From positions 1,798,001 through 1,862,000 of the forward strand of contig NZ_JAEKJR010000002.1 in assembly GCF_017303155.1 (NCBI RefSeq): a DNA stretch of 64,000 nt. Direction: 5' to 3'. Within the stretch, counting starts at the first letter, position 1, and each line of letters begins with the position of its first letter. Positions 22,135-31,835 of this stretch are shown here, piece after piece. The DNA comes from Microbulbifer salipaludis (GTDB lineage: Bacteria > Pseudomonadota > Gammaproteobacteria > Pseudomonadales > Cellvibrionaceae). The notes beneath the pieces are model-generated. The model did not search any database. It was not told the origin of the DNA and was given only the letters and a program-made list of their open reading frames with translations. A program made the position numbers and the translations under genes.

Positions 22135-22368
22135 CGCTGCTAAGCCATTCTTTTTTAAAGTAGTTTAGCGTTTAGCCAACTCTCGGGGCGTCCGGCCCCC
22201 AGGCAGCAGCCCGGCGCAGAACAAACTGCGAGGGAAAGAGTGACTGAATAGGGAAAATGTTCGCCGCTTGTGCGAAAATGCCGCGCCTAAATTAAGCTAC
22301 TTACTCCAACTATCACGAGCGCCGCCCGCCCACCGCGCTGCGCTCCCTGTTCAGGTTGAGATATCTCT

Positions 22369-23214
22369 ATGTCTGCACTGGTTCTGGATGGCAAGGCCCT
22401 TGCCCAGAAAACCGAAGAAGAACTGTCTGCCCGCGTTGCCGCCATGAAACAAAAGAGCAACGGCCAGACCCCGATCCTCGCCACCATTCTGGTTGGAGAC
22501 GACCCGGCCTCGGCAACCTATGTAAAGATGAAGGGCAATGCCTGCCGCCGGATTGGCATGGATTCCCTGCAGGTTGAGCTGCCCTCTTCCACCACCACCG
22601 AAGAGCTGCTGGCCAAGATCGAAGAACTCAACAACAACCCCAACGTGCACGGCATTCTGCTGCAGCACCCGGTACCCGAGCAGATCGACGAGCGCGCCTG
22701 CTTCGACGCAATCGCCCTGGAGAAGGATGTCGACGGTGTGACCTGCCTCGGCTTCGGCCGCATGGCAATGGGCGAAGAAGCCTACGGGTGCGCAACACCC
22801 AAGGGCATCATGCGCCTGCTGGAATCCTACAACATCGAGCTGTCCGGCAAGCACGCCGTGGTAGTTGGGCGCAGCCCGATTCTCGGCAAGCCCATGGCGG
22901 CCATGCTACTGAACGCCAATGCCACGGTGACCATCTGCCACTCTCGCACCCAGGAACTGGCCGAACACATTAAGCGCGCGGATATCGTTGTCGGCGCTGT
23001 CGGCCGACCGGAGTTCATCAAGGCGGACTGGATCAAGGATGGCGCCATTGTAGTCGATGCGGGTTACCACCCGGGCGGTGTTGGTGACATCGAGCTCGAG
23101 CCACTCAAAGAGCGCGCAGCTGCCTACACCCCGGTGCCGGGCGGCGTGGGTCCGATGACCATCAATACCCTGATCTATCAGTCCGTAGACTCCGGCGAGA
23201 AGAAACTTGGCTGA
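22369..23214 (+). CDS. folD: Bifunctional methylenetetrahydrofolate dehydrogenase/cyclohydrolase
   Basis: The 281-residue protein is FolD, which converts 5,10-methylene-THF to 5,10-methenyl-THF with NADP+ and then to 10-formyl-THF for purine and formyl-Met-tRNA synthesis in the cytosol. Diagnostic motifs are [17 protein letters not shown] with Tyr51 and catalytic Lys55, KDVDGVT, the nucleotide-binding [13 protein letters not shown] and [10 protein letters not shown] near the C-terminus. Length matches E. coli FolD (288). Its stop overlaps the start of rsuA. It is divergent from the tRNA operon. Confidence 0.97.
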   Translation: MSALVLDGKALAQKTEEELSARVAAMKQKSNGQTPILATILVGDDPASATYVKMKGNACRRIGMDSLQVELPSSTTTEELLAKIEELNNNPNVHGILLQHPVPEQIDERACFDAIALEKDVDGVTCLGFGRMAMGEEAYGCATPKGIMRLLESYNIELSGKHAVVVGRSPILGKPMAAMLLNANATVTICHSRTQELAEHIKRADIVVGAVGRPEFIKADWIKDGAIVVDAGYHPGGVGDIELEPLKERAAAYTPVPGGVGPMTINTLIYQSVDSGEKKLG

Positions 23215-23929
23215 TCGCAAACCGCAACGTCTGGACAAGGCCATCAGCCAGGTCACCGACCTGTCGCGGGCCGAAGTAAAGCGAGCGGCCAAGCAGGAAC
23301 GGATCACCGTCAATGGCGTGGCGGTGACCGATCCTGCCAGCAAAGTCCACGAATCCGACGAGCTCTGCCTGGATGGAGAGCTGCTCGGTGAATCGGGCCC
23401 TCGCTACTTTATGGTCAACAAGCCACTGGGTTATGTGTGTGCCACAAAAGACGGCGAGCATCCCACGGTGCTTGATCTGCTGGATGAGCCAAATGCAAAC
23501 AAACTGCATATCGCCGGTCGGCTGGATATCGATACCACCGGGCTGGTACTGGTGACGGATGACGGCCAGTGGTCGCACCGAATTACCTCACCGCGCCACC
23601 ACTGCGACAAAACCTATTATGCGCATCTCGCCGAGCCGATCGACGACAGCGCCATCGACAAGTTCGCCAAGGGTATCTGGCTCAACAACGAAAAAAAGCG
23701 CACCAAGCCCGCCAAGCTGGAAATTCTCTACCGCAATGAAGTGCGTATCACGATCAGTGAGGGCCGCTACCACCAGGTAAAGCGGATGTTCGCTGCGCTG
23801 GACAATCGGGTGCTGGAACTGCACAGGGAGCGCATCGGCAACATCGATCTGGACGATGACCTGCCCGAAGGTGACTATCGCCCACTGACGGCGGACGAGA
23901 TCGCCAGCGTTACCGCCGAGACACGCTGA
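23207..23929 (+). CDS. rsuA: 16S rRNA pseudouridine(516) synthase
   Basis: The 240-residue protein is an RsuA-type pseudouridine synthase. It has an S4 RNA-binding domain (about residues 7-60), the catalytic [10 protein letters not shown] (104-113, Asp107) and the conserved [11 protein letters not shown] helix. RsuA modifies U516 in the 530 loop region of 16S rRNA. Other family members (RluB, RluE, RluF) are close, but the size and N-terminal S4 domain favour RsuA. The only good start is TTG at 23207, overlapping the folD stop by 8 nt, so it is coupled to folD. Confidence 0.85.
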   Translation: MADRKPQRLDKAISQVTDLSRAEVKRAAKQERITVNGVAVTDPASKVHESDELCLDGELLGESGPRYFMVNKPLGYVCATKDGEHPTVLDLLDEPNANKLHIAGRLDIDTTGLVLVTDDGQWSHRITSPRHHCDKTYYAHLAEPIDDSAIDKFAKGIWLNNEKKRTKPAKLEILYRNEVRITISEGRYHQVKRMFAALDNRVLELHRERIGNIDLDDDLPEGDYRPLTADEIASVTAETR

Positions 23930-23942
23930 GAGTTCACCACCC

Positions 23943-24971
23943 ATGCAGACCCTGCTTTCACAAATACTGTCGAGCAGCGACAGCGATACCCTCTGGGTTG
24001 CCGACGAAAACAGCAAACCCTTACTGCAAGCGGGCCTGAACTTCACCGGCCATCTCCTCAGCAATCGCTGGGATATCACCCACAAGGCCCTCGCCCAGGG
24101 CATCCGCGCCCATTTCTGTGATTTTGACCTTTCTGTCGCAGGGTCACAGTACTCCCGCATCATCTACCCGGTTTCCAAGGAAAAAGCGGCCGTTCACCAC
24201 GTCATCAATCAGGCACCGACTGCGCTGCGCAATCAGGGTGAGCTGCTTCTGCTGGGCAACAAGTCCAGCGGGATCAAAACCTATGCGCAAAAGGCCGCGC
24301 AGCGCTTTGGTGTCGAAAAACAGCTACAGAAACACGGCAACGACTACCTCAGCATTACCCGAAGCACTGGCACAGCCGAGGGGGTGCCGCTGGATGACAG
24401 CGACTACCCGCAACTTCGGCAACCGGAGGCACTTGCTGGCCTCTACTCCAAACCCGGGCTATTTGGCTGGAACAAGGTCGATACCGGCAGCGCACTGCTG
24501 GCCCGGCACTTCGGGGACTTTGTCACGGAGACAAAAGAGGTTCGCGCGGTCGATCTGGGCTGTGGCTACGGCTACCTCAGCAGCCAGCTGGCCGGTCTGC
24601 TCGGCAACAGCACCCGCCTGTTTATTGAAGCGACCGACAACAATGCCGCGGCCCTTTTAGCCTGTGAAAGGAATTTTCTCGAGCGAGGAATAACTGGCCG
24701 AGTAGTGGCGGGCGATGCCGGTTCCGAGATCGAGGGCAGCAGTGCGGATATCCTGATCTGCAATCCGCCTTTTCATCAGGGGTTCCAGGTGGAAGGCGAT
24801 CTCACCGATCTGTTCCTGACCCAGGCCGCACGCATCCTGCGCGCAGGTCGCACCGCACTCTTCGTGGTAAACGAATTTATTCCGCTGGGAAAAAAGGCGC
24901 AGGGGTTGTTTCAGCAGGCGCAGCTGCTGGAAAAGACAAAAGGATTTTGCATTTACCGGCTTATAAAATAG
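23943..24971 (+). CDS. rsmC: 16S rRNA (guanine-1207-N2)-methyltransferase
   Basis: The 342-residue protein has the two-domain build of RsmC. A degenerate N-terminal methyltransferase-like domain (about residues 1-160) is followed by an active C-terminal domain with SAM motif VDLGCGYG (203-210) and the base-binding NPPF (274-277) used by N2-guanine methyltransferases. It methylates G1207 of 16S rRNA in the 30S subunit. It follows rsuA after 13 nt, giving a folD-rsuA-rsmC operon with two 16S modifiers. RsmD or RlmG-like activity is less likely given length and motifs. Confidence 0.88.
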   Translation: MQTLLSQILSSSDSDTLWVADENSKPLLQAGLNFTGHLLSNRWDITHKALAQGIRAHFCDFDLSVAGSQYSRIIYPVSKEKAAVHHVINQAPTALRNQGELLLLGNKSSGIKTYAQKAAQRFGVEKQLQKHGNDYLSITRSTGTAEGVPLDDSDYPQLRQPEALAGLYSKPGLFGWNKVDTGSALLARHFGDFVTETKEVRAVDLGCGYGYLSSQLAGLLGNSTRLFIEATDNNAAALLACERNFLERGITGRVVAGDAGSEIEGSSADILICNPPFHQGFQVEGDLTDLFLTQAARILRAGRTALFVVNEFIPLGKKAQGLFQQAQLLEKTKGFCIYRLIK

Positions 24972-25013
24972 CCAGAAGCAACCACGAGACGATCCACCGC
25001 CCAGCGTTACCGC

Positions 25014-25469
25014 TCAGCAATCCCGCAGATTAAACAGATTGATCGACAGCGTGTGCTCTTCCAGCTGCTCTAGCTCCAGCAACCGCTCCAGCGCATGCCG
25101 GGCAGAGGGCGTATCTGCAATCATCAGCAAATCCCGATACTGGTCGGCGAGGTACATTTCGATGTCCATCGCCACCTTGCCGAGGGCGTCCACATCGCTG
25201 ATGTCCGTATTCCTCAGCCGTTGCAATAACTGCGGCTCCCGACCTTCCGGCGCAAACTGCACCCAGGTGTGCAAGGCGCCTTCGCCGATATCTTCACGGA
25301 AGTTTTCCAGCGTATGGGTCATGGAAACTTCCCGCCGTTTCAGCTGATCGAGCAGCAGTCTGGCCCGAGCATCCACAGACAAGAGCTCGAACTCTTCATA
25401 CTGCCGGCTGAGCTTCTGGTGAAACTCCCTTCCTTCCTGGATAACATCTTCCAAGGTCTTGTACCGCAT
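25014..25469 (-). CDS. Hypothetical all-helical protein
   Basis: The 151-residue protein (MRYKTLEDVIQEGREFHQKL onward) is predicted to be almost entirely helical, with regularly spaced charged residues and the segment EGALHTWVQFAPEGREPQLL. It resembles small stress- or ferritin-like helical proteins in shape but I see no metal-binding ExxH pair, so I do not name it. I start it at the ATG at 25469; an upstream TTG would add ten residues. It converges on rsmC and stands alone. Confidence 0.65.
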   Translation of the reverse strand: MRYKTLEDVIQEGREFHQKLSRQYEEFELLSVDARARLLLDQLKRREVSMTHTLENFREDIGEGALHTWVQFAPEGREPQLLQRLRNTDISDVDALGKVAMDIEMYLADQYRDLLMIADTPSARHALERLLELEQLEEHTLSINLFNLRDC

Positions 25470-25560
25470 CGAATGATCCCGGGAAAATAACTGCCTCAAT
25501 TGAGTATAGGATCAAGGACCAATAACACGCCAACTGGATTATGGCCCAGCGGTCGAACGG

Positions 25561-26307
25561 TTAGCGCAGGCGGGTTAAGCGGGCACAGAGCCGGCGTGAG
25601 GGGTTCGCGGGGTTGATTGCCAGCGGAGCTTGGGCAGCAAGCGCCTTCCGCTGCAGCTTATCGCGACTGAAAATTCCGATGCTGTTCTCATACCCTGGGA
25701 GCTCGGCGCGCCAGGCCCCCTGAAGCTGCCCCCGCAGACGCGCACTGCGCCAGCCGCTCTCCGCCAGTTCCTGTCGACTGCCAAAATTACTGACCACCAA
25801 TCCACCTGGTGACAACAGCGCAAGCAGAGATCGACACCACTCGGGATCGGCACTGATCGCACGCTCGGCAACACCCGCGGTGTGCCCAAACAGATCATCG
25901 ACAATAAGGTCAAACTGCCCCGCAAAATCGCTTTCCGCGGCCTGTGCAACATACTCCCGGGCATCCGCACACACCAGCTCGGCACCGCGCACCCCGAAAT
26001 AGCGGCGGGCCACCGTAAGATGATGCCGGTCAATATCCACGCCCACGATCTGCTCGGGTTCAACGAAACGCTGTAGCAGGCGAATCAAGGCGCCGCCTCC
26101 GACACCGAGGATCAGGACCCGCCGCACCCGTTCTGCCGGCCGGAAAAATACCGGCAAAAACAAAAGCTCCCAGAAGGAGCCCTTGAGCGGATCCCTGGCA
26201 TTCCACTGGGAGTGGAATACGCCGTTGGTGTAAAGGCGAATCGTTGCCCCATGACTGCGCACTTCGTAGAGGCTATCGCCGGCTTGTTTGCTCCACACCA
26301 GTGCCAT
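25561..26307 (-). CDS. Spermidine synthase-like SAM-dependent methyltransferase fold protein
   Basis: The 248-residue protein has a Rossmann methyltransferase fold of the spermidine-synthase group: motif I VLILGVGGGALIRLL, acidic motif II GVDIDRHHLTVARRYF, and FDLIVDDLFGHTA where aminopropyltransferases keep their catalytic Asp. The N-terminus is short and lacks the tetramerisation domain of SpeE, and the putrescine-binding residues are not obvious. Many such stand-alone proteins are annotated as spermidine synthase without proof. I would call it a methyltransferase-like protein of unknown substrate. Confidence 0.75.
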   Translation of the reverse strand: MALVWSKQAGDSLYEVRSHGATIRLYTNGVFHSQWNARDPLKGSFWELLFLPVFFRPAERVRRVLILGVGGGALIRLLQRFVEPEQIVGVDIDRHHLTVARRYFGVRGAELVCADAREYVAQAAESDFAGQFDLIVDDLFGHTAGVAERAISADPEWCRSLLALLSPGGLVVSNFGSRQELAESGWRSARLRGQLQGAWRAELPGYENSIGIFSRDKLQRKALAAQAPLAINPANPSRRLCARLTRLR

Positions 26308-26350
26308 GTCTGCTCCTGCAAGAAAGCGCCCGATCCGTTACCACAAGGAC

Positions 26351-26815
26351 TTACGGCAAGTCAGAGAGCGACAATAGTGTCTTCGCAAACGCTTCTACAC
26401 CGGCGAGATCCTGCTCGGTAAACCGGGCCACCTGTGGGCTATCAATATCCAGCACACCGATACACCGGTCGCCGTGATACAGCGGCACAACCACCTCGGA
26501 AGCAGAAACCGCATCACACGCGATGTGTCCCGGAAACTGATGCACATCCTCCACCAGCTGGGGCTGGCCGGTTTTCACCGCGGTGCCACAAACGCCAGCC
26601 CCCACAGGAATCCGCGTGCAGGCGGGCTTGCCCTGAAACGGGCCCAGACGGAGCTCGTCACCATGGAGGAAATAGAACCCGGCCCAATTAATATTTTCCA
26701 GCTCCAGAAACAACAGCGCGCTGGCGTTTGCGGTATTCGCCAGCCAGTCGCGCTCGCCGCTGAGCAGCCCGGAAAGCTGGCCGCACAGGGACTCGTAAAA
26801 TGTGGTCACATTCAT
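26351..26815 (-). CDS. msrC: Free methionine-(R)-sulfoxide reductase (GAF type)
   Basis: The 154-residue GAF-domain protein is of the fRMsr (MsrC/YebR) type, which reduces free methionine-R-sulfoxide with thioredoxin. Its three redox cysteines are present with the E. coli spacing: Cys66 (PACTRIP), Cys76 (GAGVCGTA) and Cys100 (IACDAVS), that is 10 and 24 residues apart as for Cys84, Cys94 and Cys118. NWAGFYFL and GVLDIDSP frame the ligand pocket. It stands just downstream of the SAM-fold gene's upstream region and fits the window's oxidative-stress theme. Confidence 0.9.
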   Translation of the reverse strand: MNVTTFYESLCGQLSGLLSGERDWLANTANASALLFLELENINWAGFYFLHGDELRLGPFQGKPACTRIPVGAGVCGTAVKTGQPQLVEDVHQFPGHIACDAVSASEVVVPLYHGDRCIGVLDIDSPQVARFTEQDLAGVEAFAKTLLSLSDLP

Positions 26816-26847
26816 GCAATTGGTGCCTTTTCACTATCTGAAAACCA

Positions 26848-26871
26848 GAAGCCCGCTAAGTAGCGGGCTTC
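26848..26871. terminator. Terminator-like palindrome GAAGCCCGCT / AGCGGGCTTC
   Basis: A perfect 10-bp stem around a 4-nt loop lies downstream of the 26908-27354 gene (leftward) and upstream of msrC. The T-run is weak on both strands, so termination may be incomplete. Confidence 0.6.
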
Positions 26872-26907
26872 AAGAAATACACTCGACGGAGCCGTCAACC
26901 GAAATAC

Positions 26908-27354
26908 TTACTGGTACGGATCGTTCACCGCCGCGTCGCTATCCGCGGACTGCGCCTCATAGGCCTCCGCATCCACCGTGGGCTTGGCCCACTCGCCATC
27001 CTCCGCCGACTCACCGCGCCCGCGAATCGCAGGGGCCGCTGAGGTGACGTCACCGACAACCAGGCCACGGCGCTCTGACCGGGTTGGTGCCGGCTTGGAG
27101 ACCGGTGCAATTGGTTCGTTTTTCAGCACCTGACTGGCAATACCGTTAAGGTTGGGGCGACGACGCTCCGCCAGCTTGACGGCCTCCAACTCGGCATTCA
27201 GGCGATTGATCTCGGCCTGCATATCACCGACCTTGGCTTGCAGGTCCGTGATCTGGGACAACACCCCTTTTACCTTGCGGCTTTCCTGTTCATACAACAC
27301 CGCAGCGCCACCAAAAGCCACCGCGAATACCAACAGAATCGAAAATTGACGCAT
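26908..27354 (-). CDS. Membrane-anchored coiled-coil protein of unknown function
   Basis: The 148-residue protein has an N-terminal membrane anchor (about residues 5-20, SILLVFAVAFGGAAVLY), a coiled coil (about 25-65, ITDLQAKVGDMQAEINRLNA) and an unstructured Pro/Ala/Ser tail. The topology suggests a periplasmic coil tethered to the inner membrane. No family is recognised. It lies 96 bp downstream of the mksB homologue in the same direction, but the gap is large enough for a separate promoter, so a link to the SMC complex is only a possibility. Confidence 0.6.
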   Translation of the reverse strand: MRQFSILLVFAVAFGGAAVLYEQESRKVKGVLSQITDLQAKVGDMQAEINRLNAELEAVKLAERRRPNLNGIASQVLKNEPIAPVSKPAPTRSERRGLVVGDVTSAAPAIRGRGESAEDGEWAKPTVDAEAYEAQSADSDAAVNDPYQ

Positions 27355-27450
27355 CCAAGCCTCCCCTGCTCAAGCGTGAAATACACTGTTAAACGACAAA
27401 TATACCGTAATTGGCTCTATATTCCGTGAACTGGCCTGTAGAACGCAAGT

Positions 27451-30400
27451 TCAGGTAGTGACCGGTTCTTCGAGCATGTCCATGAACTCCAGGCTCGCCT
27501 GCTGACGAATGGTGCGGCGGTGATTGGCCCAGAGTTTCGCGATTTTTTCCTGGTTGCAGATTTTCCGGTCTACATACACCCGCGTATTCAGTTCACCCAC
27601 CGGTTTTGGGCTGGGACATTTGCTGAACACAAACTGGTTGGAAATCAGGTCCATGAACGGGCCGGATTTACTGCTGGGCATAATGAACAGCAACTGCAGC
27701 CCGAGGGTTTCCGTCAGGTAACGGATCACCTCGCGCGAACGGGATTCGTCCATTTTTGAAAAGGCTTCATCCACCAGCACCATCTTCAGGTGACTGTTGC
27801 CGTCGTTAAACCGGAACGCCGAGGTTACCGCCGCCGAGCGGATAATATAAGCCGGCGTTTCCAGCTGGCCACCGGAGCCCGTACCGTACTGGCTAAGTGC
27901 GATGGGCTCCTTGCCCTGAGGCTCCTTGTAAATCTCGTAATTGCGATAATTACGGTAGTCACTGATGCGATCGAGTTCGCGGCGGGCAAGCTGCTCATCT
28001 TCACTGAGCAGCATATTCAGCAGTTTGTCGCGCACCTGCTGGTGCTTGGGCTGCAGATCGGCGTCGAACAGGCTCTGCTCTTCACCGAGGTTGGGCAGCT
28101 CGATAACCGCTTTGAAGAAGTTCCAGTACTCCTTGAACTCTGGCACCCAGCGATAATCGAAGCGGAACCGCTCGCGGTCGGCACCAAAGCGATGATGCTC
28201 GAGTTCCTTGTTCAGGTCGTCCAGCACCCGCTTGCCATCGTTGATCGACTGGTAAATGGCGTGGCAAAGATGGGCAACAAAAGTGGTGTTGAACGACTTC
28301 TTTAGCCCCTGAAGCTGCTCATGGCGGTCGACCAGCAGATTGTTCTTGAGGCGATTGCGCAAAGCGGTGACCTGCTCGTCCAGCTGGCAAACCAGCTTGA
28401 ACTGCGCTTCGCTGTGACCACCGGCAAAATCCGGATCGAAAGAGAGGGTGTCCCCGGTGCTGCAGCTGCTGTTGTAATCCATCACGCCTTTAAGGAGCTG
28501 ATGGCTGTATTTCTGCAGTCGCCCGTTCCACTCCGCTACATCCTGGGCGAAATCAAAGCCATCCTCCGCGCGCTCGGCCTGCTCATCCGCCTGTTGCAGT
28601 ACAGACTCTGCATCAAAATCCGGAGTGATCTGTGCAATACGCTGCACCGCGGCCTCGCTGTCTGTCAGCGCATCGTCCAGCTGGTCCAGTTGCGTCGACA
28701 GCGCCAGCAACTGCTTGGCGATATTGTCGAGATTGGACTCCAGCTTGCCCGCCAGTTTTTGCAGGCCTGCGCCTTGCTGACGCTCTTGTTCGAGCTTCTC
28801 GCGCAGCGCATTGGCCTGCTGCTCCAGCTCCAGCCCGTCGTCGAGATCGAGATTGGCTAATGCCTGCTCCGCATTGCGCCCCTGACGTTGTGCATCGAGC
28901 GCCGCGTCCACGGATTCCAGCAGTTTCAGCGGCGACAGGCTGCGCACCGCCTGCGCAAGCTTACGAAGCTGCTGTTGCTGCGTGTGCAACTGGCCCGCCT
29001 CCTTCAGCAACTGCTGTAACGCGCGCTCCTGCGCTGCCAGCGCGCGCGCCCGGGCGCCCTGGCCGAACACCAGTTCACTATCGTCGATATCGCAGCGCCA
29101 CATGCTGTAGTTGCCACTGGCCAGCCCCTCCGGCGTCAACCCCCGGCGGGTGCCGCGCAGTGCCTGTGCATCGCCCACTTGCACGACTGAACCGTAGGAG
29201 GCGCGCAGGTAATACTCCGCGGTTTTGTGGTTGAACGTCATCAGCTCGACGATGGACTTCTGCGGAGCCTCCATGCGCTCCGCGTCGCGTCGGGCCTTAT
29301 CGCCCTGGATGACCCGCGCCCGGTTGCTCCGTCCGGGTATGGCCCGCACGATGGCAATCGCCTCGGCTTCGCAATCCGGTTCCACGATAATCGAAAAGCG
29401 TGCCCCGCCCAGATACCCTTCCACCGCCATCTGCCAGCGCTCGTCCAGCACTTCCACAAAGTCACACAGTACCTGCGGCTCGGCCTGCGGGCACTGCTCA
29501 CGGATCGCCGACAACGCCTGCTCCACGTACTGTGGATAGCGAACACGGTTGGACTGCAAGTGATGGATTCGGGATTCTTGCGCGTGCAGCTGCTTTTGCA
29601 GCTGCTGAACTTTGAGCTCACCGCGGGACACAAGATCATTCACCTGATCTCGTAGGGTAACCTCGCCGGGCTCGGACTCGGTCATCTGGCGAACAAGGCG
29701 ATTCTGCAGCGCCTCTGCCGAAGCCACCTGCTCGCGCAGGGACTCCTGGGCCGCAAGGTCAATCCAGTCCTTGGCCAGCAAGCCATCCAGTGGCGGCAAG
29801 GGCTCGCCCCGCCCTACCGCTTTCAGCGACTTCACCAGCCCACCGTCACTGAACGCCGGGATTTCCAGGGAAACGGAAGTGGTGCTGAGAATGGACAGCA
29901 GCTCACCGGCGGCGGCGTGATTCGCGGAAAACAGCTGCTGTTGCGTTGCGAGCGGCGCGGCCAGTGACGACAGCGCACGGTTGGCGGCAGCGATCTTCTG
30001 ATCCAGGTCGTCTTTCGTGCGCAGAGCGGAAATCCCCTGGCGCTGCGCTTGAATGGTCACCAGCTGCTCGCTCAGGTGACGGGTGCGGCTCTCCGATTGC
30101 TGGATTTCCAAAACGGTGCTTTCCAGCTCAGCGCGCGTTTCCTTCTGGCGATTTTTACCTTCCAGATAGGTTTTCTGCACACGCAGCTGCTGGTGTTTGG
30201 CCTGCAGGTATTCCTGCACGCGCAACTGCAGCCACTGCTCCGTGTACAGGTCCGCTGACTCAGCGATCCGCTGGAGTGCACCCACCCGCTCAACAATTTC
30301 CCGCGCCTCCAGTTCCATACCATGGATGGTTTTCATCAGCTCGGAAACGGAACGTATCGCCTCGCCAAGGTCGCGCTTTTCCAGCACTTCCTGCGCGACA

Positions 30401-31089
30401 AAATCGTTGATGCTCTTTACCGGCTTGTACGCCATAAAGTTGGCGAAAGTGCGCGCTGCATGGGTCGCTTCGCGGTCGGGCACCGCATCCTTGCGACCAC
30501 GCAGTGCGCCGTAGAGTCTGCGCAAATAGGCCTTTTTCTTGTCGTACTGCTCCACGCGCTCAAACTGCTTGCTCACCACGCTGTAGAACTTGTCCAGCGG
30601 CAGCAGGTGTTTACCGTCTTTGTATTCCTTGATGAAATCGTTCATCGCCAGCTGCTCGCCGGGGATGACAAAAAACTTGAGGCTGTCCTGACGGGCCTGG
30701 GCCGGTTTGGTGCTGGTATCGAGATGGGCACGGATACCCATGATGGCCGTAAAAGGCTCGCCGTCTTCACCGTCGGTGGGATAGAAATTCCCCACGATGT
30801 AGCAGTCTGTTGGCTGCAGGCGTGCATAGCTGCCGTCATCACAACCGAGCACATAGGAAGCCAATGTGCGTACCTGCTTGCCTCCTCGCCCCCGCTGCGT
30901 AGTTTCATCCTGCCCGGGATTGAAGGTAAACAGGGTATCGTGTGCCGCTGTCATCAGCGTCTGGATAGCATCAGCAGCCGTCGTCTTTCCGGATCCATTA
31001 CCGCCAGAAAACAGGTTGATCGGCCCGAATTCGTATTCCAGCTGGGGGATATTGCCCCAATTGATCAGGATAAGTTTTTTCAGAAACAT
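27451..31089 (-). CDS. mksB: Wadjet/Mks-type SMC ATPase (JetC/MksB-like)
   Basis: The 1212-residue protein is an SMC-like ATPase. Walker A GGNGSGKT is at 29-36, then long coiled coils (about 280-490 and 680-880) flank a hinge-like region (about 505-640, VLDERWQMAVEGYLGGARFS). The C-terminal head has the ABC signature YGTGSGGQ and Walker B LKMVLVDEAFSKMDESRS about 110 residues from the end. It forms a complex with the kleisin and winged-helix subunits encoded upstream. Such complexes extrude DNA loops; in Wadjet systems this delivers plasmids to a nuclease. No nuclease gene is adjacent here, so a chromosome-condensin role is as likely. Confidence 0.9.
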   Translation of the reverse strand: MFLKKLILINWGNIPQLEYEFGPINLFSGGNGSGKTTAADAIQTLMTAAHDTLFTFNPGQDETTQRGRGGKQVRTLASYVLGCDDGSYARLQPTDCYIVGNFYPTDGEDGEPFTAIMGIRAHLDTSTKPAQARQDSLKFFVIPGEQLAMNDFIKEYKDGKHLLPLDKFYSVVSKQFERVEQYDKKKAYLRRLYGALRGRKDAVPDREATHAARTFANFMAYKPVKSINDFVAQEVLEKRDLGEAIRSVSELMKTIHGMELEAREIVERVGALQRIAESADLYTEQWLQLRVQEYLQAKHQQLRVQKTYLEGKNRQKETRAELESTVLEIQQSESRTRHLSEQLVTIQAQRQGISALRTKDDLDQKIAAANRALSSLAAPLATQQQLFSANHAAAGELLSILSTTSVSLEIPAFSDGGLVKSLKAVGRGEPLPPLDGLLAKDWIDLAAQESLREQVASAEALQNRLVRQMTESEPGEVTLRDQVNDLVSRGELKVQQLQKQLHAQESRIHHLQSNRVRYPQYVEQALSAIREQCPQAEPQVLCDFVEVLDERWQMAVEGYLGGARFSIIVEPDCEAEAIAIVRAIPGRSNRARVIQGDKARRDAERMEAPQKSIVELMTFNHKTAEYYLRASYGSVVQVGDAQALRGTRRGLTPEGLASGNYSMWRCDIDDSELVFGQGARARALAAQERALQQLLKEAGQLHTQQQQLRKLAQAVRSLSPLKLLESVDAALDAQRQGRNAEQALANLDLDDGLELEQQANALREKLEQERQQGAGLQKLAGKLESNLDNIAKQLLALSTQLDQLDDALTDSEAAVQRIAQITPDFDAESVLQQADEQAERAEDGFDFAQDVAEWNGRLQKYSHQLLKGVMDYNSSCSTGDTLSFDPDFAGGHSEAQFKLVCQLDEQVTALRNRLKNNLLVDRHEQLQGLKKSFNTTFVAHLCHAIYQSINDGKRVLDDLNKELEHHRFGADRERFRFDYRWVPEFKEYWNFFKAVIELPNLGEEQSLFDADLQPKHQQVRDKLLNMLLSEDEQLARRELDRISDYRNYRNYEIYKEPQGKEPIALSQYGTGSGGQLETPAYIIRSAAVTSAFRFNDGNSHLKMVLVDEAFSKMDESRSREVIRYLTETLGLQLLFIMPSSKSGPFMDLISNQFVFSKCPSPKPVGELNTRVYVDRKICNQEKIAKLWANHRRTIRQQASLEFMDMLEEPVTT

Positions 31090-31115
31090 GCGTTTCGAAT
31101 ACTCGACGTTAAAGA

Positions 31116-31835
31116 TTATTCTTGGGATTCAGCGAACAGGCTCTGGTCCTCACTACTTGGAGTGAGCCGTGCCTCAGCTTTTATCTCGGTGTCCACTGCC
31201 GGAACTTCGGCTCCACCCTCGAGCAACTGCGCCAGGGCCGCTTCACTGACAAACTGTGCAATCGTCGGACGCACCCGCAGCAGCGTCTCGACCACTGCTT
31301 CACTCTCTTCGCCACTGAATTGGATCAGGCGCAGCTGGCGCAACTTCTTGAGTAGTTGCTTGCGCTCGGCGAGCTTGTCCGGCAAGGACATATTCAACAG
31401 GTTGCGCAGGCCGAGTTCGAGTGCTTCCAGTGTGAGCGCCACACATCCCTGGTCATCGACCTGACCCTCCCGCAGGGATTTATCGTATTCCACCCGTAAC
31501 ACCAGAATTGCCGCGACTTCCTGCTGGGAAAGACGCGCGCGGAAACCGCCGTGATGCGGTTCCTCCTGATCCGGCATGCCCGGCACTTCCGCACCCGGCG
31601 GATACACCCGAATGAACTGAAAGCGCCTGTCGTGCTGAAGGCGCAGGCCGAGGGGCGAGACCCACTCACGAATGAGCGGTTCGCAGCGCTGAAAGCGGTC
31701 GTACAACACCGTTTCAATATTGCTTTCATCGCGGCAGATAACACCATAATCCAGCAATCGCACCAACAACTCGGAGAATTCACTACGAGTCAATTTGCAC
31801 TGAGCCAGAGCCTCTTCCAACGCTTGTTCAATCAC
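31116..31835 (-). CDS. mksE: Wadjet/Mks winged-helix subunit (DUF4194; JetB/MksE-like)
   Basis: The 239-residue protein belongs to DUF4194, the MukE-like subunit of Mks/Wadjet complexes. Typical elements are the helical N-terminus SEFSELLVRLLDYGVICRDE, the YDRFQRCEPLIREWVSPLG segment and the winged helix LSQQEVAAILVLRVEYDKSL. The tail is low-complexity. It bridges kleisin and SMC heads. The start is GTG at 31835, overlapping the kleisin stop by 8 nt, and the SMC gene follows after 26 nt. Order kleisin-winged helix-SMC is the order known for mksFEB and jetABC. Confidence 0.88.
   Translation of the reverse strand: MIEQALEEALAQCKLTRSEFSELLVRLLDYGVICRDESNIETVLYDRFQRCEPLIREWVSPLGLRLQHDRRFQFIRVYPPGAEVPGMPDQEEPHHGGFRARLSQQEVAAILVLRVEYDKSLREGQVDDQGCVALTLEALELGLRNLLNMSLPDKLAERKQLLKKLRQLRLIQFSGEESEAVVETLLRVRPTIAQFVSEAALAQLLEGGAEVPAVDTEIKAEARLTPSSEDQSLFAESQE

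Noticed and set aside
21821..22168. A 115-codon frame over the tRNA-Arg and tRNA-Pro genes
   Set aside because: It contains the familiar PAGLEPAT / AEGFEPPTSCSQ peptides that come from translating tRNA genes; such database proteins are artefacts.
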